64,000 nt of DNA from Metabacillus endolithicus (lineage in GTDB: Bacteria > Bacillota > Bacilli > Bacillales > Bacillaceae), in contig NZ_CP095550.1 of NCBI RefSeq assembly GCF_023078335.1, positions 2,214,001 through 2,278,000 of the forward strand, in the 5' to 3' direction. Of this stretch, positions 45,095-54,056 are shown piece after piece. The notes under the pieces are model-generated. The model was not told the DNA's origin. It saw only the letters and a list, made by a program, of their open reading frames with translations, and ran no database searches. Each line of letters starts with the position of its first letter. Position 1 is the first letter of the stretch. The position numbers were made by a program, and so were the translations under genes.

Positions 45095-45910
45095 TTAATT
45101 AAATCTCATCTCACCTTCAATAAAATCATACAAGCCAACCCTGGCTCTGTATTCTTTCCTGGATTCATCCACAAACAGCTGATAAAGAACGGTATAAAAA
45201 TATCCTTCAAAACTCTTATGTATTTTTCCTAGCTTTTGTGCAAATAGTGTTTGCTTAAAGGCTTCAATGACATGATCTACAAGAGACTCAATTTCTTGAT
45301 GAAAATTCATTTTATTGTAAGCAACCATTACGGAATTCCATAGCTTATAAATTTCAATTGCTTTAAAGTAAGGCTTTACAACTTGGACAAATTCTTTAGG
45401 AATTGAATTTGGTAGAACGTCCATCTCATCTTGGGATGATGTTTGTTGTTGTATTATGTTTTTATTATTTTTTTTATTCTCACAGAGTGAACTTAATTTA
45501 TTCTCTGTTTTATTAGGGGTGACAGGTGCCGTGACATCCTGGGGTGACACCAGTGCTTGCAAGGTCTCAACAGAAGCAAATGATTGTATGATAAGAAGGT
45601 TTACACCCTGTGATCCATTCATTCGTTTTGTCGCGACTTTCTTCACAATTCCCTTTTCCTCTAATGTATTCACCGCGCGAATCACCGTCCGACGACTTAC
45701 TCCAACCCTCTCAGCAATATAGTCATACTTTGCAAATGACACCCCAATCACCTTAACCGAATGCCTCCATATCACACGAAGAACCTCAAGTGTTCCCTCT
45801 GACAACTCACTTTTATGCTTGTATAAAAAACCTCGCACAGCCTGGTCCATCTCCTCGATCGTTTGAAACGATCGGTACTTCCTAATTGTCTCGTAATTTA
45901 ACTTTTCCAC
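45095..45910 (-). CDS. Winged-helix DNA-binding protein
   Basis: The 271-residue product has an N-terminal winged helix (residues 45-105): YDYIAERVGVSRRTVIRAVNTLEEKGIVKKV. A variable linker (APVTPNKTENK...NNKNIIQQQ) and a helical C-terminal domain follow. This layout is common in Bacillus proteins resembling plasmid replication initiators or their chromosomal relatives. It is divergent from the DUF1659 gene and shares with it an inverted CGCTACCCAA repeat. The linker DNA contains the dispersed GGTGACAGGTGCC motif. Confidence 0.7.
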   Translation of the reverse strand: MEKLNYETIRKYRSFQTIEEMDQAVRGFLYKHKSELSEGTLEVLRVIWRHSVKVIGVSFAKYDYIAERVGVSRRTVIRAVNTLEEKGIVKKVATKRMNGSQGVNLLIIQSFASVETLQALVSPQDVTAPVTPNKTENKLSSLCENKKNNKNIIQQQTSSQDEMDVLPNSIPKEFVQVVKPYFKAIEIYKLWNSVMVAYNKMNFHQEIESLVDHVIEAFKQTLFAQKLGKIHKSFEGYFYTVLYQLFVDESRKEYRARVGLYDFIEGEMRFN

Positions 45911-45975
45911 AGCTTGTCACTCCTTATTTAATGGATAAAAAGTAATCTTCACTGCTTATATAGGGATTTTTCATG

Positions 45976-46036
45976 ATTGGGTAGCGTCCTATTTAAAAAA
46001 ATTTTTAAAAAAATATAAAATCAGACGCTACCCAAT
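45976..46036. promoter_or_regulatory. Inverted CGCTACCCAA elements between divergent genes
   Basis: ATTGGGTAGCGTC (45976-45988) and GACGCTACCCAAT (46024-46036) are perfect inverted copies. Each is followed outward by a CTATATA-type box at about -10 distance. They look like two divergent promoters of one class, or a shared operator. Confidence 0.6.
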
Positions 46037-46078
46037 GACAATTTTTCTATATATAGAGGGCGAAAGGAGGTGATCAGC

Positions 46079-46297
46079 ATGGCAGATCAAGTGATTTTAG
46101 ATTCGAACCTAAGCCTGATTTACGACATGGGGATGGACATTAACGGCAAACCAATCGAAAAGCGTAAAAGCTACAACAATGTAAAAACAGCTGCAACACC
46201 TGACCAGCTACTTCAAGTAGCACAAGCAATCGCTAGCTTACAAACTGAAACATTAACACTTGTTGAGCGAAGCGATACACATCAGCTTACAGTCTAA
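46079..46297 (+). CDS. DUF1659 protein, copy 1
   Basis: The 72-residue protein matches the DUF1659 family (LDSNLSLIYDMGMDINGKPI, SYNNVKTAATPDQLLQVAQAIASLQ). Function is unknown in the family, which is confined to endospore-forming Firmicutes and relatives. AAAGGAGGTGATC, a full complement of the 16S rRNA 3' end, precedes ATG 46079. It is followed by a DUF2922 gene and yvrJ, the usual trio. Confidence 0.9.
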   Translation: MADQVILDSNLSLIYDMGMDINGKPIEKRKSYNNVKTAATPDQLLQVAQAIASLQTETLTLVERSDTHQLTV

Positions 46298-46332
46298 GCT
46301 GAGCTAAATCCCTCAGAAAGGAGGTGACAAAC

Positions 46333-46551
46333 ATGGCGAAAACTTTGGAACTGCAATTTTTAAACACAGAAGGAAAAACGGTTAAAATCAACATCGATTC
46401 TCCAATTGAACCTGTTGATACTGCCGCTTTAAACACAGTAATGGACACAATTGTTTCCACAAACATTTTCTTCTCAACTGGTGGGGACTTTGTTTCAAAA
46501 AAGGGAGCAAGAATCGTGGAGCGTAACGTAGAAGATGTTGTGCTTTCCTAA
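46333..46551 (+). CDS. DUF2922 protein, copy 1
   Basis: The 72-residue protein matches DUF2922 (MAKTLELQFLNTEGKTVKI, SPIEPVDTAALNTVMDTIV, VSKKGARIVERNVEDVVL). AAAGGAGGTGAC lies before ATG 46333. It lies 35 bases after the DUF1659 gene and is followed by a terminator-like hairpin before yvrJ. Function unknown. Confidence 0.9.
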   Translation: MAKTLELQFLNTEGKTVKINIDSPIEPVDTAALNTVMDTIVSTNIFFSTGGDFVSKKGARIVERNVEDVVLS

Positions 46552-46560
46552 TAAGGTGTT

Positions 46561-46587
46561 GGGCTGACAATGCATTTCTGTCAGCCC
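46561..46587 (+). terminator. Hairpin between DUF2922 and yvrJ
   Basis: GGGCTGACA and TGTCAGCCC pair; the T-run is short, so it may only attenuate read-through to yvrJ. Confidence 0.55.
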
Positions 46588-46626
46588 ACCTTTCTATAAA
46601 AAGAACCAGAAAGTGAGGTGCAAACC

Positions 46627-46770
46627 ATGGAGCAATGGATATCATTCATCAGCGAGGTCGGCTTTCCTATTATCGTAACGCTGTATTTGCTTAATAGGAT
46701 TGAGAGCAAGCTTGATGCATTGAATCAGTCAATCCAGATGCTGCCTTCGCAGTTGGGGAAGGTGAATTAA
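46627..46770 (+). CDS. YvrJ family small protein
   Basis: The 47-residue product has one membrane-like segment (ISEVGFPIIVTLYLLNRI) and then a helical tail (ESKLDALNQSI). It matches the YvrJ family, which often follows DUF1659/DUF2922 genes. GTGAGGTG precedes the ATG. The second copy of the module at 47.5 kb lacks this gene. Confidence 0.85.
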   Translation: MEQWISFISEVGFPIIVTLYLLNRIESKLDALNQSIQMLPSQLGKVN

Positions 46771-46784
46771 ATAATGCTGTTAAG

Positions 46785-46815
46785 AAGAGTGACGCATAGG
46801 CTCACTCTTTTTTTT
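46785..46815. terminator. Intrinsic terminator
   Basis: AAGAGTGA and TCACTCTT pair, followed by a run of T residues. It ends the first DUF1659/DUF2922/YvrJ unit. Confidence 0.8.
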
Positions 46816-46828
46816 ATACAAAACCCTA

Positions 46829-47341
46829 CTATTCAAAGGGCACCTTCGTTTCATATCCACTTTCCGCAATCACTACATTTTCTATTTTTTCAGATGTTTC
46901 TTTGTCAACTCTAATGACAAATGTTCTAGGTGTTGCATCAGATGTGCAATTTCCCTCTGGTTCAGACAATGGCAGTGTGATTGTTTTGTTGTCAGAGCTT
47001 AATTCAACATTTTCTATCTTATAAGGACAACTACCCGATTCGTAAACCCCAATGAAAAAAACATCTTTTTCTTTAAAATTAATACTTGGCAGTTTATTCT
47101 CAAACCCATACAAGTTCCATGTTTGTTCAAATTGTGATGAATTAACAGATTTCTTTACCATGTATTCAAACTGTGGTCCTGTTTCTCTCACAAAGCCAAC
47201 CTCCTGGATATTTTCCGGCAATGTCTTTTCACTTGCTATCACATCTTTGTGATTACCTTCGATATCAGGCTCATTGCTACAGCCGGATAATAATAAAAAC
47301 ATAATTAAGGCAAGAGCAAGTAATGATTTGTGAATTTTCAT
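46829..47341 (-). CDS. Lipoprotein of unknown function
   Basis: The 170-residue product has a lipoprotein signal (LALALIMFLLLSGC) and a domain of about 130 residues with VFFIGVYESGSCPYKIENVEL and TPRTFVIRVDKET, resembling protease-inhibitor-like beta domains seen in other Bacillus lipoproteins. Family not certain. AAGGGGAGG precedes the ATG. It sits on the opposite strand between the two DUF1659 modules. Confidence 0.75.
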   Translation of the reverse strand: MKIHKSLLALALIMFLLLSGCSNEPDIEGNHKDVIASEKTLPENIQEVGFVRETGPQFEYMVKKSVNSSQFEQTWNLYGFENKLPSINFKEKDVFFIGVYESGSCPYKIENVELSSDNKTITLPLSEPEGNCTSDATPRTFVIRVDKETSEKIENVVIAESGYETKVPFE

Positions 47342-47474
47342 ATCATTTTCCTCCCCTTTCTCTATTCGATTTGACGATTATTTTATGTAAAAGTTACACC
47401 TCACAGGAGGATTTGGTTAACAAGAGCAGTTATGAAATGTTGCTTCTAATTAATAACTTTTAAATTTTTTCATA

Positions 47475-47518
47475 CACACGCTACCCAAGTCTCCTTTTTC
47501 TATATATAGAGGGTGAAA
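47475..47518 (+). promoter_or_regulatory. Second plus-strand copy of the CGCTACCCAA/TATATATAG element
   Basis: CGCTACCCAA, 12 bases, then TATATATAGAGGGTGAAAGGAGG. The same order and spacing precede the DUF1659 copy 1 gene. Confidence 0.55.
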
Positions 47519-47531
47519 GGAGGTGATCAGG

Positions 47532-47750
47532 ATGGCAAATCAAGTAATCTTAGATTCTAACTTAAGCTTAATTTACGACATGGGGATGGACATTAATGGC
47601 AAACCAATCTCTAAACGTAAAAGCTACAACAACGTGAAAACATCAGCAACACCAGATCAATTGCTTCAAGTAGCACAGGCTATCGCTAGCTTACAAACCG
47701 AAACATTAACACTTGTTGAGCGAAGCGACACACATCAACTTACAGTCTAA
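47532..47750 (+). CDS. DUF1659 protein, copy 2
   Basis: The 72-residue product differs from copy 1 at only a few positions (for example ANQ for ADQ, PISKRK for PIEKRK). The upstream AAAGGAGGTGATC site and promoter-like block are also conserved. The duplicate is recent. It is followed by DUF2922 copy 2, with no yvrJ. Confidence 0.9.
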   Translation: MANQVILDSNLSLIYDMGMDINGKPISKRKSYNNVKTSATPDQLLQVAQAIASLQTETLTLVERSDTHQLTV

Positions 47751-47784
47751 GTTCTACTAGATTACTAGGAAAGGAGGTGACATC

Positions 47785-48003
47785 ATGGCAAAAACGTTAG
47801 AACTTCAATTTTTAAACACAGAAGGAAAATCAGTTAAAATCAACATCGACTCACCGATTGAGCCTGTTGATACGGCTGCATTAAACACAGTAATGGACAC
47901 AATCGTTTCTGCGAATATATTCTTCTCGACTGGAGGAGACTTTGTTTCTAAGAAAGGAGCTAGAATTGTGGAACGTAATGTTGCGGATGTTGTGCTTTCG
48001 TAA
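47785..48003 (+). CDS. DUF2922 protein, copy 2
   Basis: The 72-residue product is almost identical to copy 1 (EGKSVKI for EGKTVKI, SANIFF for STNIFF, VADVVL for VEDVVL). AAAGGAGGTGAC precedes the ATG. A terminator-like hairpin follows. Confidence 0.9.
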   Translation: MAKTLELQFLNTEGKSVKINIDSPIEPVDTAALNTVMDTIVSANIFFSTGGDFVSKKGARIVERNVADVVLS

Positions 48004-48004
48004 T

Positions 48005-48050
48005 GAGGGTTGGGGCTTTACAGAGGTTTCTCTGTTAGCCTCTTTTTTTG
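48005..48050 (+). terminator. Terminator after DUF2922 copy 2
   Basis: An imperfect stem (GAGG...ACAGAG with CTCTGT...CCTC) is followed by TTTTTTTG. Confidence 0.6.
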
Positions 48051-48148
48051 ATTAATAGAGAAATTGAGGGGCAATTAGGGTTTTGTGGGAACATGGAAAC
48101 TTAGTGATTTACAGGCAAAAACAAACCGCTTTACCTTGTTCGTTTGAT

Positions 48149-48232
48149 TTTATCTTCGATTTCGGGGACTTTATCTTCGATTCTGAAGGTTTTATCTTCG
48201 ATTTCGGGAGCTTTATCTTCGATTTTACCGAT
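48149..48232. repeat. 21-bp tandem repeat, four units
   Basis: TTTATCTTCGA begins at 48149, 48170, 48191 and 48212, each unit 21 bases long with variable second half. It could encode heptads such as FIFDFGD, but no start signal supports translation. Confidence 0.85.
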
Positions 48233-48354
48233 TTATCCACTTTTCTACAAAAACCGACAAAAACCTCACTTCTTGACCAAGTGCTGTATCAGTTTTATCT
48301 GGGTTCTGAGCTATGTCTTGTCTTACTTGGTTAATGTTCATCATGAACGGGAAC

Positions 48355-48392
48355 AGAACCTAATTCAAGCTAACATGATTGAATAAGGTTCT
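48355..48392. terminator. Inverted repeat downstream of the amylase gene
   Basis: AGAACCTAATTCAA and TTGAATAAGGTTCT pair with one mismatch. The T-rich flank is on the plus strand, so its role as terminator for the minus-strand operon is uncertain. Confidence 0.45.
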
Positions 48393-48450
48393 TTATAATT
48401 AACTAGGATACGAGATCATTTCACCTCAAAGAGGTGTCATATATCAATTT

Positions 48451-50169
48451 TTACTTAACTATAATCTTATAACCCCATGGTTCTAAATCAAACTGTTGCT
48501 GGCTATTCATCTTTAAAAGTTTATTCGAAGGATACAAATGATATTTTCCCTCTAACGTTTTACCTTCTACGTTACCAGAAACAGGTTCTGGTGAAAAATT
48601 CATAACAACAATGACCTTCGATTTACCTTTTACTCTTTCAAAAGCAAGAATACGTTCGTTAGATGTTTCAAAAAAGTTCGTCTCTCCACCAGCTGAACCA
48701 TTCCACAATGCCTGATTTTTCTTTTTAAGTCGAACTAAATCCTTGTAGAAATCTTGCATAGATAAGTCTTCCCACGAAATTTCATCTTTATCAAAGAATG
48801 CTAATCTTTTATCAAGTCCTGCTTCTTGACCTGAATAAATTAACGGTATTCCTGGTAAAGTAAAGGTTAAGGCAGCCATTGTTTTTTCGGCCTCTCCGAA
48901 TAACTCTTGTGTTGTACCTTCCCATGAATTTTCATCATGATTTGTCGTCCAATGCATCGCATAAGAGCCAGTTGGATACAGTCGTTTCATTTTATTAACA
49001 TAAAACTTAACGTTTTTTGCACTTTTATTTCCTGCTGCAATATCTCTCATCGTATGAGAGAGTTCCCATCCATAATTGAAGTTAAAAGCATTTTTCAGAA
49101 AATCATATTCTACATTATCTTCTGCCAACATATAAACTGGCTTAATTTTATCAAGTTCTTTACGCGCAGTTTCCCAGAAGTCTACTGGTACACCAACTGC
49201 GTAATCAGCACGATAACCATCAATATCAGCTTCTTCTACCCAATATTTCATAGCATCGATCATAGCAGCTCTCATGTCAGTATTATCATAATTCAAATCT
49301 GCTACATCTAACCAGTTTGTACCCGGTGGATGAGTAATATTTCCACTATCATCCAATGTATACCATTCTTTATTTTCTGTCCAAACATGGTCTCTTCCTG
49401 TATGATTAGCGACCCAATCAAGCATAATTTTAAAGCCCATATCATGTGCTCGATCTACTAATCTTTTAAAATCTTCCATTGTTCCAAACTCTGGGTTGAT
49501 CGCTTTATAATCCTGGATGGCATAATAGGAGCCTAAGGTTCCAATCCGCCCCTCTTGAGAAATCGGATGAATCGGCATAAACCACAATACTTCAACTCCT
49601 AGTTTCTTTAATCGCGGTAAATGCTTTTCAAATGCTCTAAAAGTACCTTCTTCTGTATATTGTCTTACATTCACTTCATATATAGTTGAATTCTCCGACC
49701 ATTTAGGGAAATGTGCGTTACTGTTTTCAACTATGACTGTAAGATCTGGAGAGGTATAAACATAATCATCTCCCTCTGTAATATACACGGAGTCATATTC
49801 ATTTAGCTTTGTAAATGCCTTGCTATCCCCATCTTTCTCTCCAGTTTCCCGATTAACAACGATGAAATTGATTACCCCTGGATTTTCATTTAATTCAATA
49901 TCAACATATGCTCCATGCTCTCCTATTTGCTCATTCGAAAAAGGAGTAGCACCTGTTGGCCACCCACCTACTTGGTCTGAAGGTGTCGCAACATCTCCCC
50001 ATAACCATAGTCCCCATTTGTCGTAATTTTGATCTTCTCTTTCATAATAAATCCTGATTGTAGAATCATTCGTCTCAGCTGAAGCAGTGTTGTGATAAGA
50101 AAAGTACAAACTCGAAAACAACATAATTATCATCATCAGTACTACACTTTTACTCAAACACTTTTTCAA
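48451..50169 (-). CDS. Secreted GH13 alpha-amylase/pullulanase-type enzyme
   Basis: The product has about 572 residues. A signal peptide (LMMIIMLFSSLYFSYHNTASA) is followed by a pullulanase-associated CBM41-like domain (IRIYYEREDQNYDKWGLWLW) and a GH13 barrel. Catalytic regions: DWVANHTG, DGYRADYA (nucleophile Asp), MLAEDN (acid/base Glu) and TTNHDENS. TTG 50169 has GAGGAG 8 bases ahead and gives a normal signal peptide; a GTG at 50214 would add 15 residues. It should cut alpha-glucans outside the cell. It is the last gene of the locus and paralogous to the cytoplasmic GH13 at 52.7-54.0 kb. Confidence 0.88.
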   Translation of the reverse strand: MKKCLSKSVVLMMIIMLFSSLYFSYHNTASAETNDSTIRIYYEREDQNYDKWGLWLWGDVATPSDQVGGWPTGATPFSNEQIGEHGAYVDIELNENPGVINFIVVNRETGEKDGDSKAFTKLNEYDSVYITEGDDYVYTSPDLTVIVENSNAHFPKWSENSTIYEVNVRQYTEEGTFRAFEKHLPRLKKLGVEVLWFMPIHPISQEGRIGTLGSYYAIQDYKAINPEFGTMEDFKRLVDRAHDMGFKIMLDWVANHTGRDHVWTENKEWYTLDDSGNITHPPGTNWLDVADLNYDNTDMRAAMIDAMKYWVEEADIDGYRADYAVGVPVDFWETARKELDKIKPVYMLAEDNVEYDFLKNAFNFNYGWELSHTMRDIAAGNKSAKNVKFYVNKMKRLYPTGSYAMHWTTNHDENSWEGTTQELFGEAEKTMAALTFTLPGIPLIYSGQEAGLDKRLAFFDKDEISWEDLSMQDFYKDLVRLKKKNQALWNGSAGGETNFFETSNERILAFERVKGKSKVIVVMNFSPEPVSGNVEGKTLEGKYHLYPSNKLLKMNSQQQFDLEPWGYKIIVK

Positions 50170-50327
50170 TACACCCGCTCCTCTACTTTTTAATAGTCTT
50201 TCTAGGTGTTTCACAACCTTATTAATTGCGCTTTCTTTTTACCGGTAATCACCTCCCTAAAAACTAATTTATTTATCTAGTAGTTTCTCGCAAATTAATA
50301 CGTGAACCCTTTTAGGCAATTGATCCA

Positions 50328-52699
50328 TTAAATATCTAACTTAAAGCGAATCTTTTCCCTTCCATTTTCAATAAAGTTTTCAGGTGAAATACTCTCTCCG
50401 TTTATGAAAACTTCCTTCTCTTCAACAGATCCGTGAAAGACCAATGTCCATTCTTTCCAATCAGGCTGATAGTTCCCTATATTCTCGATCGTAAATTCTA
50501 ATCTATTGGCATGGAATTCACAGGAAAGATGTTTTTCTAAATAGTGACCTTGTTCATAAGAAAATGTTTTACCATCATCCTCATATAAAACGTAGCTTGC
50601 ACTACCATGATTGGATGGATACAAGTGAATTTGCAAATCCTCTTCACGATGTTCAGTAGATTGTTTAATAGAACCATGAGCTATGAATGTTCCTTCTTTA
50701 ACAAAGATCGGTAAATGATCAAGGCTTGCTTCAACTAAAATGTGTTGATTACCTTCACTAATTCCACCAGTCCAATAATCTACCCAATTTCCTTCAGGAA
50801 GATAAACAACGCGATGGAATGTATCTGGCTTCGTAATTGGCGCTATAATGACATTTTCCCCAATCAAAAATTGATCAGATAAATTAAAAGTATGATGATC
50901 CTTAGGATACTCCATAAATAATGGACGCATTACTGGTACACCCGTCTTGCTTGCTTCGTGAAATAAAGTATAAAGATGTGGCAGCCATTTATAACGAAGC
51001 TGGATGTATTTTTTAACGATTGCTTCAATATCTTCACCAAATGACCATGGTTCTTGGCGGATACTTTCTAGAACACTATGATTACGAAAATAAGGTGTGA
51101 ATGTCCCAAATTGTGTCCAACGCGCTAACAATTCACCCGTTGTATCGTGTGCAAATCCACCTACATCCGGTCCTGTAAAGCTACACCAGAGACACCAAGA
51201 TTCATACACATTGGGATCGCCATTTGCAAATGTTCCCAAAAGCTTCTGTTATCACCAGTCCAAACAGCAGCATAGCGCTGTACCCCAGCATATCCAGCAC
51301 GAGTTAATAAAAATGGACGCTTCCCATTTAGTAGATTTTTCATCCCATTGTAGGTTGCTTCTCCCATATAAAAACCATATAAATTATGCATTTCTCGATG
51401 AGATTTTAAACTACCATCTTGATTATGCATCACTTTAGTATCCATTGTTTTTGTTTCATTAAAGACCGCCGGCTCATTCATATCATTCCAAATGCCTTCT
51501 ATCCCCATATCTGTATAAAATTTATGTTTTTCTCCCCACCACTTTCTAACTTCGCTGTTCGTAAAGTCAGGAAATGCACTATTTCCTGGCCAAACATCTC
51601 CATGATAGATTTGTCCGTCAATGTATTGACAAAATAGATCACCATGAATACCCTCTTGATAAATGGAGTATTCCGGATCTTCTTTCACACCTGGATCAAC
51701 AATTGGTACAACATGAATACCCGCATTCTTTAAATCTTTCAAAAGTTGTTCTGGATTTGGAAAACGATCGCGATCAAATGTAAATACCCTGTAACCATCC
51801 ATATAATGAATATCTAAATAGATGGCATCCACCGGTATCTCTTTTTCTAGAAAAGAAGTAACAAGTTCTCGTACTTCTGCTTCTGTTTCATAACTATAGC
51901 GAGACTGATGATAACCAAGTGCCCACTTTGGCGGAATATCCATACGACCAGTAAGTGTGGTATATTGTTCCAATACATCTTTAGGTGTAGGGCCTACCAT
52001 CACATAATAATCTAGCTCTCCACCTTCAGCAGAAAACGAGTAAATATCTTTTTCTGACTTCATATCAAAGATCGTTTTGAATGTATTATCAAAGAAAATT
52101 CCATGAGCGAATCCTTTATTTAAGGTCATAAAAAACGGAATGGATTGATAAAGTGAATCAATCTCTGGATTATGTGGGGCAAACACATCACTATTCCACA
52201 TTGTCATCTTTTCTCCCCGTTTATCTAAAAAGCTGGTCTTTTCACCAAATCCATAGAAATGATCTTCGGTTTTCAGCTCTTTATAGCAAATCACTTCTTT
52301 TTTCTCGTTATATCCCATACCACGTACTGTTTCTTGTACTAGTAACCGCTCATCATGATCATAGATTGAGATACGGAAAGGTTCACGTGTTATGTTTAAT
52401 GATAGTTTTGAGGTATGAAGATTAATTGTTTCTTCCGTCTCACTCACAGCTACATCTACAGTTGCTGGTTCGGTTACTAAGGCAAAACTACTTTCCATAG
52501 TAGGTGGTGAAAATGGATTCATCACAACCCTGACAATATCTTCTCTATAGAACTGAATATTCACGAACCCTTGTTCACATACAAATGAATAGGTGTTATC
52601 TATTTCCGTATAAGAATTCAAATGACCAATATCATGATAAGGAACACCTTCAATAGACTTTTTACTACCAGGATGAATCGCAAAACTTGTATCTTGCAT
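50328..52699 (-). pseudogene. GH31 alpha-glucosidase, apparent frameshift
   Basis: The first frame holds the N-terminal beta domain and most of the barrel with nucleophile Asp in GIWNDMNEP and acid/base Asp in WTGDNRSFWEHL. The second frame continues FTGPDVGGFAHDTTGELLARW to the C-terminal domain. Adding a base to the AAA/TTT run at 51177-51179 restores GVSGVAFTGPDVGG. Corrected length is about 790 residues. No signal peptide, so it acts in the cytoplasm and releases glucose from imported oligosaccharides. It lies two bases after the GH13 gene. Confidence 0.9.
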
Positions 52700-52701
52700 G
52701 T

Positions 52702-54039
52702 TTAGACCTCCTTATTATTTTGTATCAAAATGCAATAGCTCCAGGGTGCAAAATCAAAACTATGTTGTTTCGATAAAAGGCATGAAGAGTGATCGAAGTA
52801 CAGCTGATAGCTACCTGCTAGTGAGTCATCATTCACAGTCGTAGAAACATGGTTCTGTGATAAGTTAGCCATCACTATGACTCTATTCTTCTCCGTTATC
52901 CGTTCAAACATCAAAATTCGTTCATCTGATGTCTCAAGAAAGTTTGTTTCTCCTCCATCGATTCCATTCCAAAGAGCTGAATTTTCCTTTTTCAAATAAA
53001 TCAGTTCCTTATAAAATGGCTGCATGGTTAAGTCATCCCAAGAGATTTCATCTTTTTCAAAGAACTCTAATCTTTTATCAAGTCCAGCTTCTTGTCCTGA
53101 GTAAATTAATGGAATACCTGGTAAAGTAAAGGTCAATACTGCCATCGTTTTTTCTGCTTTACCGAACAATTCTGATGTGGTACCTTCCCAAGAATTATCA
53201 TCATGGTTTGTGGTCCAGTGCATTGGGTAAGTGCCTGTTGGATATAACCTTCCCACCTTAAGCACATAATCCTTGACATCTCTCGCACCTTTTTCACCTT
53301 TAGCAATATCACGCATGATATGATTAAGTTCCCAACCATAGTTTGAATGGAAGGCTCCATCTAGTAATTCATAGAATCTATTATCTTCTGCTAGCATGTA
53401 AACTTGTTTGATCTTATCCAGTTCGTTACGTGCTTTCTCCCAAAACTCTACTGGAACACCACCGGCATAATCAGCACGATATCCATCAATATCTACTTCT
53501 TCCATCCAAAACTTCATAGCTCTAATCATAGCCGCACACATATCTGGATGATCATAATTTAATTGTGCAACATCATGCCAAGTCGTCCCTTGTGCTGTTG
53601 GTGAAAGTATTTCTCCATTGTTGTTTGTTTGATACCAGGTTTTATTCTTAATCCATTCAGAATCCCATCCCGTATGGTTTGCCACTAAATCTAATAAAAT
53701 CTTAAATCCCATTTCATGCGCTTTTTTTACTAAGCTCTTAAAATCATCCATTGTTCCAAATTCAGGATTAACAGCTCTATAGTTTTGTACAGCATAGTAA
53801 GAGCCTAGGGTACCAGCCCTTTTTTCTTTGGAAATAGGATGAATTGGCATAAACCAAAGAATATCTACTCCTAAATCTCTAAGCCGCGGGAGATGTTCCT
53901 CGAATGCCTTAAACGTTCCTTCAGACGTATATTGTCTAACATTTACCTCATATATCACGGCATCCTTTACCCAGTCGGGAACTTTAGCTCCAATAGATTC
54001 ACCTTTATTAATTGCATTGTTTATTCTTTTATTCACCAA
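52702..54039 (-). CDS. Cytoplasmic GH13 alpha-glucan hydrolase
   Basis: The 445-residue enzyme lacks a signal peptide and starts directly before the GH13 barrel (DAVIYEVNVRQYTSEG). Catalytic regions DLVANHTG, DGYRADYA, MLAEDN and TTNHDDNS are intact. It is closely similar to the secreted GH13 next door (LGSYYAVQNYRAVNPEFGTM versus LGSYYAIQDYKAINPEFGTM). I infer that it cleaves imported maltodextrins or related oligosaccharides in the cytoplasm. Gene spacing to both neighbours is minimal. Confidence 0.9.
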   Translation of the reverse strand: MVNKRINNAINKGESIGAKVPDWVKDAVIYEVNVRQYTSEGTFKAFEEHLPRLRDLGVDILWFMPIHPISKEKRAGTLGSYYAVQNYRAVNPEFGTMDDFKSLVKKAHEMGFKILLDLVANHTGWDSEWIKNKTWYQTNNNGEILSPTAQGTTWHDVAQLNYDHPDMCAAMIRAMKFWMEEVDIDGYRADYAGGVPVEFWEKARNELDKIKQVYMLAEDNRFYELLDGAFHSNYGWELNHIMRDIAKGEKGARDVKDYVLKVGRLYPTGTYPMHWTTNHDDNSWEGTTSELFGKAEKTMAVLTFTLPGIPLIYSGQEAGLDKRLEFFEKDEISWDDLTMQPFYKELIYLKKENSALWNGIDGGETNFLETSDERILMFERITEKNRVIVMANLSQNHVSTTVNDDSLAGSYQLYFDHSSCLLSKQHSFDFAPWSYCILIQNNKEV

Positions 54040-54056
54040 TTCTCATTCCTTTCAAA

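Larger units (their letters stand above)
48051..48450. other. Intergenic region with a short tandem repeat and a hairpin
   Basis: Besides the 21-base repeat at 48149-48232 and the inverted repeat at 48355-48392, I see no gene. Frames running through the repeat give low-complexity peptides and no ribosome-binding site is present. Confidence 0.5.
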
